Shown in pieces: positions 1-6,117 of a DNA stretch of 6,143 nt (position 1 is its first letter; the number at the start of each line of letters is the position of its first letter). The stretch is from Alistipes sp. (GTDB taxonomy: Bacteria; Bacteroidota; Bacteroidia; Bacteroidales; Rikenellaceae): assembly GCA_017629615.1 (NCBI GenBank), contig JAGBWT010000050.1, positions 1 through 6,143 on the forward strand, read 5' to 3'. Below the pieces are notes generated by a model. That model did no database searches, was not told the origin of the DNA, and worked only from the letters and a program-made list of their open reading frames with translations. Position numbers and translations under genes: made by a program.

Positions 1-26
1 ATTTACGAAAAAACGAACCTTTTGTT

Positions 27-728
27 TCACTCGCTCCCCAATTTTTTCAAAAAATCGTCCAGACCGACAGCATCTTCGACCCGATGGTCGCCACTTCGCG
101 TGCGACGCAACGAGGTCAGATAGGCTCCGCTATCCAACGCTTCGCCAATCTCCTGGGCCAAAGAGCGGATATATGTACCTTTGCTGCACTCGACACGAAT
201 ACGGATACGAGGCATATCGTACTCCTCCAAAACGATGGAATAGATATTGATAAGAGCCTTGCGCAACTCAACCTCCTCGCCCGCTCTCGCAAACTCATAG
301 GCGCGCATACCCTCAACCTTCTTGGCCGAATAGATTGGCGGAGCCTGCAATCGTTCGCCCGTAAGCGACAGCAGTGCAGCCTCGACCTTTTCGCGCGTGA
401 TGTGGTCGGTCGGATAGGTCTTATCGACAGGGTGCTCCATATCGAAACTCGGAGTTGTCGCGCCAAGCATCAACTCGGCCACATACTCCTTGCGCTCGGC
501 CTGCAACTCCTCGACACGCTTCGTAGCACGACCTATACAGATAAGCAGAATGCCCGTTGCCAATGGGTCGAGCGTACCCGCGTGGCCCACCTTGATTTTG
601 CGGTAGCCCATACGTTGCAGGCGAAATTTAACCTTTCGCACCACGTCTGTCGAGGTCCATTCGAGCGGCTTATCGATTACAGCCACATAACCCTCTTCGG
701 CAAGATTTTTTATATCTTTAATATCCAT
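27..728 (-). CDS. truB: tRNA pseudouridine(55) synthase TruB
   Basis: TruB isomerises uridine 55 in the T-loop of tRNAs to pseudouridine in the cytoplasm. With the ATG at 728 the product has 233 residues. The motif GHAGTLDPLATG carries the catalytic Asp at about residue 54. It is followed by the family block PPIYSAKKVEGMRAYE (about 130-145), CSKGTYIRSLAQEIG (about 181-195) and LRRTRSG (about 207-213). The frame can be extended to a TTG at 743, but that would overlap the end of uppP by 11 nt. The ATG at 728 lies 4 nt past the uppP stop and is the better start. The protein is shorter than the E. coli enzyme (about 314 aa) and ends soon after the catalytic domain, so it appears to lack the C-terminal PUA-like RNA-binding extension, as in other short bacterial TruB proteins. 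It is probably co-transcribed with uppP. The identification is secure. Confidence 0.96.
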   Translation of the reverse strand: MDIKDIKNLAEEGYVAVIDKPLEWTSTDVVRKVKFRLQRMGYRKIKVGHAGTLDPLATGILLICIGRATKRVEELQAERKEYVAELMLGATTPSFDMEHPVDKTYPTDHITREKVEAALLSLTGERLQAPPIYSAKKVEGMRAYEFARAGEEVELRKALINIYSIVLEEYDMPRIRIRVECSKGTYIRSLAQEIGEALDSGAYLTSLRRTRSGDHRVEDAVGLDDFLKKLGSE

Positions 729-732
729 ACGA

Positions 733-1524
733 TTATGCAACAATAGATGTCACGATAGAGATTAGACCCACAATGGCGCAATAGATTGCAAACCAAATCA
801 ACTTACCGCGCTTGACAATCTCAATCATAAATCGGCAGGCGAAATAGCCGACAACAAAAGCCGTTATGAAGCCCGCCAAAAGCGGCAAAAATTCGACGTC
901 GCCACCAAAGTCGCCCTTCACAATATCGAGCAACGCATTGCCGAGAATCGGAGGCAAAACCATCAGAAACGAGAAGTGCGACACGGTCGATTTTTCGTTA
1001 CCGAGCAACAGACCCGTTGCGATGGTAGAGCCCGAGCGCGAAAGACCCGGCATCACGGCAACCGCTTGCGCCAATCCGATAATCAAGGCATCGCGGTAGG
1101 ATATATCACTCTTAACGCGAGGCTTGGCATAGTACGCAAACGCAAGAAGCGCAGCCGTAAGCAACAGCATAATACCAACGACCAACGTCGAAGAGAAGGC
1201 TCGTTCGATATCCTCCTTAAAGCAGAGGCCTACGATGCCGACAGGCACCATCGAGATTGCGATTTTCAGCACATAGGCCTGCTCGGCCGTAAATTTGCGC
1301 GAAAAGAGTCCGCACACCAAACGACGCACCTCGCCCCACAGCACAACAATCGTACTCAACACCGTCGCAACGTGTAACGCAAGGCTGAACGTAAGTTGAT
1401 TATCGGCCTCGATATCGACACCGAACAGAGCCGATGCAAGTTGCAGGTGACCGCTGCTCGACACGGGCAGAAATTCGGTCAATCCCTGGACTATTCCGAG
1501 AATTATTGCTTGGAGTGTATTCAT
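733..1524 (-). CDS. uppP: undecaprenyl-diphosphate phosphatase UppP (BacA family)
   Basis: This integral membrane enzyme dephosphorylates undecaprenyl diphosphate to recycle the lipid carrier for peptidoglycan and surface polysaccharide synthesis; the family is also linked to bacitracin resistance. The product is 263 aa (E. coli about 273). The first signature, [13 protein letters not shown] (residues 14-26), contains the conserved Glu17 and His26. The second, [13 protein letters not shown] (159-171), contains Arg163. Multiple hydrophobic segments are visible (about 48-64, 85-102, 113-132, 145-160, 183-200, 212-232, 242-262). The frame extends upstream to a TTG at 1551, but that codon overlaps the -7 promoter element. 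The ATG at 1524 ([10 protein letters not shown]) fits both the transcription start and the family N-terminus. truB follows 4 nt after the stop, so the two genes form a tight pair. Confidence 0.97.
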   Translation of the reverse strand: MNTLQAIILGIVQGLTEFLPVSSSGHLQLASALFGVDIEADNQLTFSLALHVATVLSTIVVLWGEVRRLVCGLFSRKFTAEQAYVLKIAISMVPVGIVGLCFKEDIERAFSSTLVVGIMLLLTAALLAFAYYAKPRVKSDISYRDALIIGLAQAVAVMPGLSRSGSTIATGLLLGNEKSTVSHFSFLMVLPPILGNALLDIVKGDFGGDVEFLPLLAGFITAFVVGYFACRFMIEIVKRGKLIWFAIYCAIVGLISIVTSIVA

Positions 1525-1548
1525 CGCTACAAAGTCTAAAAAATCGTG

Positions 1549-1580
1549 CAAAGATACAAATTTTAACCTTAACTCTCAAA
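1549..1580 (-). promoter_or_regulatory. Bacteroidota-type promoter for uppP-truB
   Basis: On the minus strand a -33 TTTG (1577-1580) and a -7 TATCTTTG (1549-1556, matching TAnnTTTG) are separated by 20 nt. This is the spacing known for the primary sigma factor of Bacteroidota. Transcription would begin near 1543, leaving a leader of about 20 nt before the ATG at 1524. The match is seen directly; activity is inferred. Confidence 0.8.
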
Positions 1581-1619
1581 TAATATATGTATCGAATGAT
1601 TTTTTTAGGAAAAATTTAC

Positions 1620-1627
1620 TATTTTTG
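1620..1627 (+). promoter_or_regulatory. putative -7 promoter element for the oxidoreductase-tatA-lipoprotein operon
   Basis: TATTTTTG matches the Bacteroidota -7 consensus TAnnTTTG and lies 22 nt before the ATG at 1650. No exact TTTG is seen at the expected -33 position; only a T-run (about 1600-1606) is there, so this promoter looks weaker than the uppP one or may need an activator. It is the only TAnnTTTG found between the divergent genes in this direction. The predicted leader is short, about 15 nt. Confidence 0.5.
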
Positions 1628-1649
1628 TACAAAACTACTATCGCATTAT

Positions 1650-3074
1650 ATGAACAGAAAAGAATTTCTCAAACGACTCGGTATGCTTACCGTCGGAGCA
1701 TCGTTGCTCGGCACGGGCATCGACAACCTCACCCAAAAGGTCGAAGCAGCAACAGCCCCAACCAAACCAAAAGGTAATCCGACCGACCCAGAGCTCGACT
1801 TTCCGGTTCGTTCGCTCAAAGCAAAGACCGAGCGCCCGATAACCGCCATCATAATCGGCGCAGGAAGTCGCGGTACGACATACGGCAAATATGCAAGCCA
1901 ATTCCCCGACACAATGAAGATTGTCGGTGTTGCCGACACCAACATCTTCCGCCAGAAACGCACACAAAAGGCCCACAACATACCGGCCGAGAACTGCTTT
2001 GGCGACTTTGCCGACGTATTCAAGCGCGAGAAATTTGCCGATGCAGTAATCATCGCAACGCCCGACTTTTTACACTTCGAGCCTTGTATGAAGGCTCTGG
2101 AAATGGGCTACGACGTATTGCTCGAAAAGCCTGCGGCACAGACCGAAAAGGAGTGTAAAGCTATCTTGGCCCAGGCCAAAAAATACAATCGCATCGTTGC
2201 GATATGCCACGTTTTGCGCTACGCACCATACTTTATCGCTATGCGCGAGGCCGTGCGTCGCGGTATGATTGGCGACCTGGTGAGCATTCAGCATACGGAG
2301 CCAATCCAATACGCCCATATGGCCCACTCCTACGTTCGTGGCAAGTGGCGCGATGCACAAAAGACTACCCCGATAATCTTGGCCAAGTCGTGTCACGACC
2401 TCGACATTATTCGCTGGATTGTGGACCGACCTTGCAAGCAGATTTCGGCCGAAGGTACGCTTCTGCACTTCCGCCCCGAGAATGCACCTGCCGACGCACC
2501 TGCACGTTGCACCGACGGCTGTCCGCACGAAGCGACCTGCCCATACTCGGCAATCGACATCTATGTTCGTCGCAAGCGACACCTCGGCGTATTCGACCTC
2601 GCCGACCGCAAAGACGAGGCGGCTATAATGGAGAAAATTCGTACAACCGAATATGGTCGTTGCGTCTACAAGTGCGACAACAACCAACCCGACCACTATG
2701 TTACCACGATGCTCTTCGAGGGTGGCATAACCGCAAGTTTCACGATGGACGCCTTCACTCCGTGGGGTGGTCGTCGTACGCGCATTATGGGTACAAAGGG
2801 CTTTATCGAGGGTGATGGCAAGCGCTTCACACTCTACGAGTTCCGAAGTTCAAAGCGCTATGTTTGGAACAAGGATATCAAGGAGTTGGGCGAGTATAAG
2901 CACGCCGGTCACGGTGGCGGCGACCACGCCTTGGCTCGCGACTTTGTCGAGGCCGTTGCAGCCCACAACCCCGACCTGCTGTCGAGCACCATCGACGCCT
3001 CTATCGAGAGCCACGTTATCGGTTTCAAGGCCGAGAAGAGCCGCCTCTCGATGAAAAAAGTAGAGATTGATTAA
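1650..3074 (+). CDS. exported Gfo/Idh/MocA-family oxidoreductase with Tat-like signal peptide
   Basis: This is a 474-residue NAD(P)-dependent sugar-oxidoreductase-type protein. The N-terminus NRKEFLKRL followed by a hydrophobic stretch (10-24) and VEAATA (31-36) looks like a Tat signal peptide with Arg-Lys in place of Arg-Arg. The Rossmann domain starts at about 65, with GAGSRG at 70-75. EKP at 159-161 carries the usual catalytic Lys, HVLRY is at 187-191, and KSCHDLD at 246-252 holds the active-site His/Asp. HGGGD at 421-425 resembles the HGG segment of exported members such as GH109 glycosidases, but overall similarity does not justify calling it GH109. A cysteine-rich insertion (Cys287, 291, 297, 338, 342) interrupts the C-terminal domain and may bind metal or form disulfides. 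The ATG at 1587 would add 21 residues ahead of the signal peptide and precedes the promoter, so 1650 is preferred. It is first in an operon with tatA (20 nt gap). Exact reaction and substrate are unknown. Confidence 0.88.
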   Translation: MNRKEFLKRLGMLTVGASLLGTGIDNLTQKVEAATAPTKPKGNPTDPELDFPVRSLKAKTERPITAIIIGAGSRGTTYGKYASQFPDTMKIVGVADTNIFRQKRTQKAHNIPAENCFGDFADVFKREKFADAVIIATPDFLHFEPCMKALEMGYDVLLEKPAAQTEKECKAILAQAKKYNRIVAICHVLRYAPYFIAMREAVRRGMIGDLVSIQHTEPIQYAHMAHSYVRGKWRDAQKTTPIILAKSCHDLDIIRWIVDRPCKQISAEGTLLHFRPENAPADAPARCTDGCPHEATCPYSAIDIYVRRKRHLGVFDLADRKDEAAIMEKIRTTEYGRCVYKCDNNQPDHYVTTMLFEGGITASFTMDAFTPWGGRRTRIMGTKGFIEGDGKRFTLYEFRSSKRYVWNKDIKELGEYKHAGHGGGDHALARDFVEAVAAHNPDLLSSTIDASIESHVIGFKAEKSRLSMKKVEID

Positions 3075-3094
3075 CCACAAAAAAGATAATAATT

Positions 3095-3292
3095 ATGACC
3101 AATTTGTTGATTTTCGGAATCGGAACAACCGAAATTATACTCATCGTTCTCATCATCGTTCTCCTCTTCGGCGCAACCAAGATTCCTGCGCTGATGCGCG
3201 GCATCGGCCAGGGCGTAAAATCGTTCCGCGACGGTATGGAGGGTAAGGAGGATACGACCGACAAAAAAGAGAGTTCGAAGGAGGATAAATAA
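3095..3292 (+). CDS. tatA: twin-arginine translocase subunit TatA/TatE family
   Basis: The 65-residue product has the standard TatA architecture. A short N-terminus leads into one membrane helix (about 11-25, with acidic Glu13 near its start). The hinge Phe25-Gly26 corresponds to the essential FG of TatA. An amphipathic helix (about 29-48, KIPALMRGIGQGVKSFRDGM) and a charged, Lys/Glu/Asp-rich tail follow. TatA subunits oligomerise with TatC to move folded proteins across the inner membrane. No tatC or tatB is in the window. The gene sits 20 nt after a gene whose product carries a Tat-like signal peptide and 25 nt before a lipoprotein gene, so it is almost certainly co-transcribed with both. 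Whether it is the general TatA of the cell or a dedicated copy cannot be told here. Confidence 0.93.
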   Translation: MTNLLIFGIGTTEIILIVLIIVLLFGATKIPALMRGIGQGVKSFRDGMEGKEDTTDKKESSKEDK

Positions 3293-3317
3293 CAACCGCC
3301 CATTCTACAACAACGCT

Positions 3318-4889
3318 ATGCGTAAGACAGTTGCAACCCTCGCAGCAGCGGTGGCAGCATTGGCCATCGTCGGCTGTTCGCACCCTGCGTCCGACGACCT
3401 CGGCACACTTGCTGGGCAGGAGTATCTCTCGCCCGTACACGCAGGCAATGCAGAGCGACCTTTTTGGAACGGCTTTGCAAAGAAATTTATGTATGCCCCT
3501 GCCTTCGATTTTGCCGAGGTAGAGGGTGCTACGGCATATCGCTACACAATAAGCAACAGCGAAGGTCGGATTGCCGAATTTACGGCCGAGAGTCCAAAAG
3601 CTGCACTATCACCCGTGTGGAACGATATTCCGGTCGGCCAGGTTACACTCACGGTCGAGGCTCTCGACCACGAGGGCAAGGCGTTGCAACCCGTTGCTAC
3701 ACGCGACTTCTTCCGCGACTACGGTTTTAATCCGCCATATCACGCACCTGTCAGAGGTTACCGCGATGCGGCCCTGATGGGTATGCTCTACGTCCACACG
3801 ATGCCTCAAATCCAACATTGGAAGAGCAGCACGGAGCCCGATATGAGCTATCCGCACAACACCTACCCTTGCAAAATCATCGGTGCGACAATCCAGGTCG
3901 AGACCCTCTTGGCTCGCGAACTTCCGCATCTGCGCGACGAGGCTCTCGCCATTGCACGCAACGCAGCCCAATTCCTTATCGACCATAGTCGCAAGGAGGG
4001 CGAGCCTTTGGCCTACTTCCCACCTACATATTATAAAAATTTGGAGGCCTCGAAGCGACTCGAAAATCAGGGCAAGACGATGACGATGGAGGCTGCTGCC
4101 GCAGGCGAGGCTCTGCTCGACCTCTACGATGCGACGGGCGAGCAACGCTACCTCGACCACGCCAAAGGCATAGCCGACACATATCTCCGAATACAGAACG
4201 CCGATGGCTCGTGGCCCATCAAACTCGACTTTGCGACAGGCGAGCCTGTAAACAACTCCAAAGCGATGTTGGCGCCACTTCTACTCTATCTGCTCCGACT
4301 CGAAAATGGCTACAATATGCCTCAATATGCCGAGGCACGAGCGCGTGGCGAAGCGTGGATGAAGAGCCACATCATCGACCGCTTCGATATGACGGGCCAA
4401 TTCGAAGATGTGACGGTGCTTGGACTTCACCCATACGAAAACCTGACCAACTGCACCGCATCGCCATACGCTTCGTATCTGCTCTCGCGCAACACCACCG
4501 ACGACGAGATGGCCATAGCCTACGAATTGGTGCGATTTAGCGAAGACCAATTTGTATATTGGGACCAACCTCGCGACCAGAACGGTCTTTGTCGCGATGC
4601 CTGTCCGTGCGTCTTCGAGCAATATAAATACGCTATGCCTGTCGATAACAGCGCCTGCAACGTCGCCAACGCGATGCTCTCAATCTATGAACGCACGGGC
4701 GACAAACTGATGTTGGCCAAAGCCACGGCACTGATTGACAACATCACCGTCGTACAATGTGTCAATACGGGCAAGATACCGACAACGTGGCGTCTGCGCC
4801 TCAACTACAAGCCTACATTTTGGATTAACTGCACCTACGATTCGGTTGCAATACTGCTTCGTATGGAGGCCTTGTCGCAGGAGTCGTAG
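3318..4889 (+). CDS. cysteine-rich lipoprotein with predicted alpha/alpha-toroid glycan-active domain
   Basis: The 523-residue product starts with a lipoprotein signal peptide; the lipobox IVGC gives lipidated Cys20. The following SHPASDDL includes an Asp pair (26-27) that loosely resembles Bacteroidota surface-export signals. Residues about 58-128 look like a beta-sandwich (FN3/Ig-like) domain, with the pattern of PAFDFAEVEGATAYRYTI. From about 145 to the end it is helical. Repeated hairpin-like units (about 265-290 and 455-477, sharing YxxTGxxxxLxxA) and NADGSWP at 294-300 resemble six-hairpin glycosidases, uronate hydrolases or pectate-lyase-like toroids. I do not recognise a specific family and no catalytic residue can be assigned. 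Cysteines are unusually frequent (185, 379, 425, 429, 431, 447, 481, 505), including CRDACPC at 425-431. It is the last gene of the operon. An envelope glycan-processing role is an inference. Confidence 0.8.
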   Translation: MRKTVATLAAAVAALAIVGCSHPASDDLGTLAGQEYLSPVHAGNAERPFWNGFAKKFMYAPAFDFAEVEGATAYRYTISNSEGRIAEFTAESPKAALSPVWNDIPVGQVTLTVEALDHEGKALQPVATRDFFRDYGFNPPYHAPVRGYRDAALMGMLYVHTMPQIQHWKSSTEPDMSYPHNTYPCKIIGATIQVETLLARELPHLRDEALAIARNAAQFLIDHSRKEGEPLAYFPPTYYKNLEASKRLENQGKTMTMEAAAAGEALLDLYDATGEQRYLDHAKGIADTYLRIQNADGSWPIKLDFATGEPVNNSKAMLAPLLLYLLRLENGYNMPQYAEARARGEAWMKSHIIDRFDMTGQFEDVTVLGLHPYENLTNCTASPYASYLLSRNTTDDEMAIAYELVRFSEDQFVYWDQPRDQNGLCRDACPCVFEQYKYAMPVDNSACNVANAMLSIYERTGDKLMLAKATALIDNITVVQCVNTGKIPTTWRLRLNYKPTFWINCTYDSVAILLRMEALSQES

Positions 4890-4913
4890 GGCTATATCGG
4901 TTGCCAAAGAGCG

Positions 4914-4954
4914 TTTTTGCGATTTTTTTTGCAAAAAATGACATTTTTTTTTTT
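4914..4954 (+). terminator. possible weak rho-independent terminator of the operon
   Basis: TTTTTGC (4914-4920) can pair with GCAAAAA (4931-4937), and an 11-T run follows at 4944-4954. The stem is AT-rich with only two GC pairs, and a six-base gap separates it from the T-run, so efficiency is doubtful. Its position 24 nt after the lipoprotein stop supports a role in ending that transcript. Confidence 0.4.
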
Positions 4955-4982
4955 GCAGAATAGAATTTTTGCTCTATCTTTG
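4952..4982 (+). promoter_or_regulatory. Bacteroidota-type promoter for tRNA-Glu
   Basis: A -33 TTTG (4952-4955) and a -7 TATCTTTG (4975-4982, TAnnTTTG) are 19 nt apart. The expected start is near 4988, about 12 nt before the mature tRNA 5' end. The -33 box is formed by the end of the preceding T-run. Confidence 0.8.
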
Positions 4983-5000
4983 CACTCGCAATACAGCAAT

Positions 5001-5072
5001 GGTGGATTCATCTAAGGGCTAGGATACCTGCCTCTCACGCAGGACATAGGGGTTCGAATCCCCTATCCACTA
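5001..5072 (+). tRNA. tRNA-Glu (anticodon CTC)
   Basis: A complete 72-nt cloverleaf folds by eye. The acceptor is GGTGGAT (5001-5007) with ATCCACT (5065-5071), closed by a G1-U72 wobble. The D-stem is ATCT/GGAT, and the anticodon stem is CCTGC/GCAGG (5027-5031/5039-5043). The 7-base loop CTCTCAC places anticodon CTC at 5034-5036. The variable loop is 4 nt, the T-stem AGGGG/CCCCT with loop TTCGAAT, and the discriminator is A at 5072. The CCA tail is not encoded (CAA follows), so CCA-adding enzyme is needed. It reads the GAG codon. It has its own promoter and terminator and is a single-gene unit. Confidence 0.95.
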
Positions 5073-5089
5073 CAAAGAGAAACGAAGCA

Positions 5090-5123
5090 AAAAGATGTCA
5101 AATTTTTGACATCTTTTGTTTTT
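5090..5123 (+). terminator. rho-independent terminator after tRNA-Glu
   Basis: A perfect 13-bp inverted repeat, AAAAGATGTCAAA (5090-5102) and TTTGACATCTTTT (5105-5117), is followed by G and TTTTT (5119-5123). It lies 17 nt after the tRNA. The A-run on the 5' side means it could also act on minus-strand transcripts. Confidence 0.85.
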
Positions 5124-5306
5124 ATACTCTGTGGCGCAAATCTATTGGGGCTTATTGGTCAAAATATAAGAGAGATTTACCTTGACAAAATGAGGTCATT
5201 GCTGAATTTGATAGGTGCTGGGACTTTTAATAAAATAACGCGCACTAATTTTAATCTCATTTTATAAATGTATTTGAAATCGGAATTATGAAATAAAATG
5301 TGTAGT
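5124..5306. other. AT-rich intergenic region without a supported gene
   Basis: Together with the flanking terminators, the stretch from 5073 to 5335 has no convincing gene. The core is much richer in A+T than the surrounding genes. It holds only very short frames, about 25 codons on plus (ATG 5190 to stop at 5265-5267) and 27 on minus (ATG 5260 to stop at 5177-5179), neither with a good promoter or coding-like composition. It separates convergent transcription units, both ending in hairpins. Confidence 0.6.
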
Positions 5307-5334
5307 AAGATGCCCGGCGATTGCCGGGCATCTT
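5307..5334 (-). terminator. strong GC-rich hairpin, probable terminator of the acyltransferase unit
   Basis: AAGATGCCCGGC (5307-5318) and GCCGGGCATCTT (5323-5334) form a perfect 12-bp stem with a 4-nt loop. On the minus strand the hairpin begins 1 nt after the stop of the small ORF at 5336. The downstream T-tract is imperfect (ATTTTATTT, about 8 nt beyond the stem), so termination may be partial or the hairpin may also stabilise the mRNA 3' end. Confidence 0.7.
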
Positions 5335-5335
5335 G

Positions 5336-5491
5336 TTAATTTCTGTTAGTTGGCGGCATCTTGTGTTGAGGTATCCTCCGCTTCGTTTTTCCGTTGGGAC
5401 TAAAACTTGTACCACCCAGTTTGGCGGAGAGTTTGTCCATCTCGTTGCTCACCGTTTGGCCGACGACGCGGGCGTTCCTCTCCCCAAACAT
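5336..5491 (-). CDS. small basic protein of unknown function coupled to the acyltransferase gene
   Basis: A 51-codon frame begins with ATG at 5491, only 2 nt after the TAG stop of the upstream acyltransferase gene, and ends with TAA directly before a strong hairpin. The product begins MFGERNARVV. A helix-like middle (about 8-26, VVGQTVSNEMDKLSAKLGG) is followed by a basic, Pro/Lys/Arg-rich tail (about 32-51). It has no signal peptide, membrane segment or cysteine. Stop-start spacing suggests translational coupling by reinitiation. Codons such as GTC, GGC, GCC, CTC and AAG match those of the neighbouring genes. It is in a different frame from the acyltransferase, so it could also be a C-terminal tail detached by an old frameshift. 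I do not recognise the family. Confidence 0.5.
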   Translation of the reverse strand: MFGERNARVVGQTVSNEMDKLSAKLGGTSFSPNGKTKRRIPQHKMPPTNRN

Positions 5492-5493
5492 AA

Positions 5494-6117
5494 CTATACA
5501 TTCACTCGGTCTATCTCCCGCTGCAAGGTGTCAAGGAATTTCGCTGCGTGGGCGCCGTCCATCTGGGTATGGTGAAATTGGAACGACACGGTCAGCGTTA
5601 TCTTAAACAACCCACGCTTGTACTTACCCCAAATCATAAACGGATTATTGAAAATGCCACTATACATACCCACAGCTCCATCTATCTCATACTGCGCCAA
5701 AGCCGAAGTGCCGATAACCATACTCTCGGCCGAGAGGTCGTGGTCAGTGCAACTCTCCGCCACTTGCTTCGTTAGACGCAAGTAGTCGCTGTTGAACTGC
5801 TCCAAATCCTCGCTATAAGGCAGGTCGCACGAACTCACCTCGCCCGCCGTGTTGGCAACAATCGTATTTACGGCAATGGTGTCGTACTGCATCAACTTAT
5901 TGCCCACAGGTAACATATAGAACTCTTTGACTTGCGCGGCGGCACGACCAATGCAGTAGCACATCAGCATATTGAATTTCAGTCCGCGGCAGCGGCTAAT
6001 CTTCAGCAGACGCGAAACATTTAGCGTCTTGAAAAATGTAACCATCGGCATCGGAGCCTGCATCCACATCTCAAATGCGTAGGCACGGGTTGTCTCTTTA
6101 GGGTTAATCTCTCTCAT
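5494..6117 (-). CDS. chloramphenicol acetyltransferase-like (CatA-type) acyltransferase
   Basis: The 207-residue product matches the trimeric CoA-dependent CAT fold in length (about 210-220 aa) and motifs. The active-site motif HHTQMDG (182-188) gives His183 as the expected general base and Asp187 as the structural Asp, followed by the usual helix HAAKFLDTLQREI. Ser138-Ala-Leu lines up by eye with the SALPW segment of classical CATs, but Pro-Trp is replaced by Ala-Gln. The ORF is complete: an in-frame TAA lies three codons before the ATG at 6117. Family members acetylate chloramphenicol, but many chromosomal Bacteroidota homologues have unknown acceptors, so resistance should not be assumed. 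The promoter lies outside the window. A 51-codon ORF follows 2 nt after the stop. Confidence 0.85.
   Translation of the reverse strand: MREINPKETTRAYAFEMWMQAPMPMVTFFKTLNVSRLLKISRCRGLKFNMLMCYCIGRAAAQVKEFYMLPVGNKLMQYDTIAVNTIVANTAGEVSSCDLPYSEDLEQFNSDYLRLTKQVAESCTDHDLSAESMVIGTSALAQYEIDGAVGMYSGIFNNPFMIWGKYKRGLFKITLTVSFQFHHTQMDGAHAAKFLDTLQREIDRVNV

Noticed and set aside
84..746. Long open frame on plus strand opposite truB
   Set aside because: Antisense shadow of a well-supported truB; the translation has no recognisable domain and is a by-product of codon bias.
1587..1649. Upstream ATG extension of the oxidoreductase
   Set aside because: It precedes the predicted -7 element and would place 21 extra residues before a normal signal peptide.
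2070..2696. Long minus-strand frame and other alternative frames inside the oxidoreductase
   Set aside because: The plus-strand product has complete family motifs; the opposite frame shows no domain.
3278..3284. AAGGAGG, a perfect Shine-Dalgarno-like string
   Set aside because: It encodes the end of TatA and lies about 33 nt before the next ATG, too far to act; Bacteroidota rarely rely on such sites.
4925..4938. Palindrome TTTTTTGCAAAAAA
   Set aside because: Simple A/T runs around GC; cannot form a hairpin with a loop by itself and is better explained as part of the AT-rich terminator region.
5137..5144. TAGATTTG on the minus strand, a match to the -7 consensus
   Set aside because: The nearest upstream TTTG is only 15 nt away instead of 19-21, and it would transcribe antisense into the tRNA terminator.
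5177..5267. Two tiny frames of 25-27 codons on opposite strands
   Set aside because: Too short, overlapping each other, without a promoter or recognisable product.
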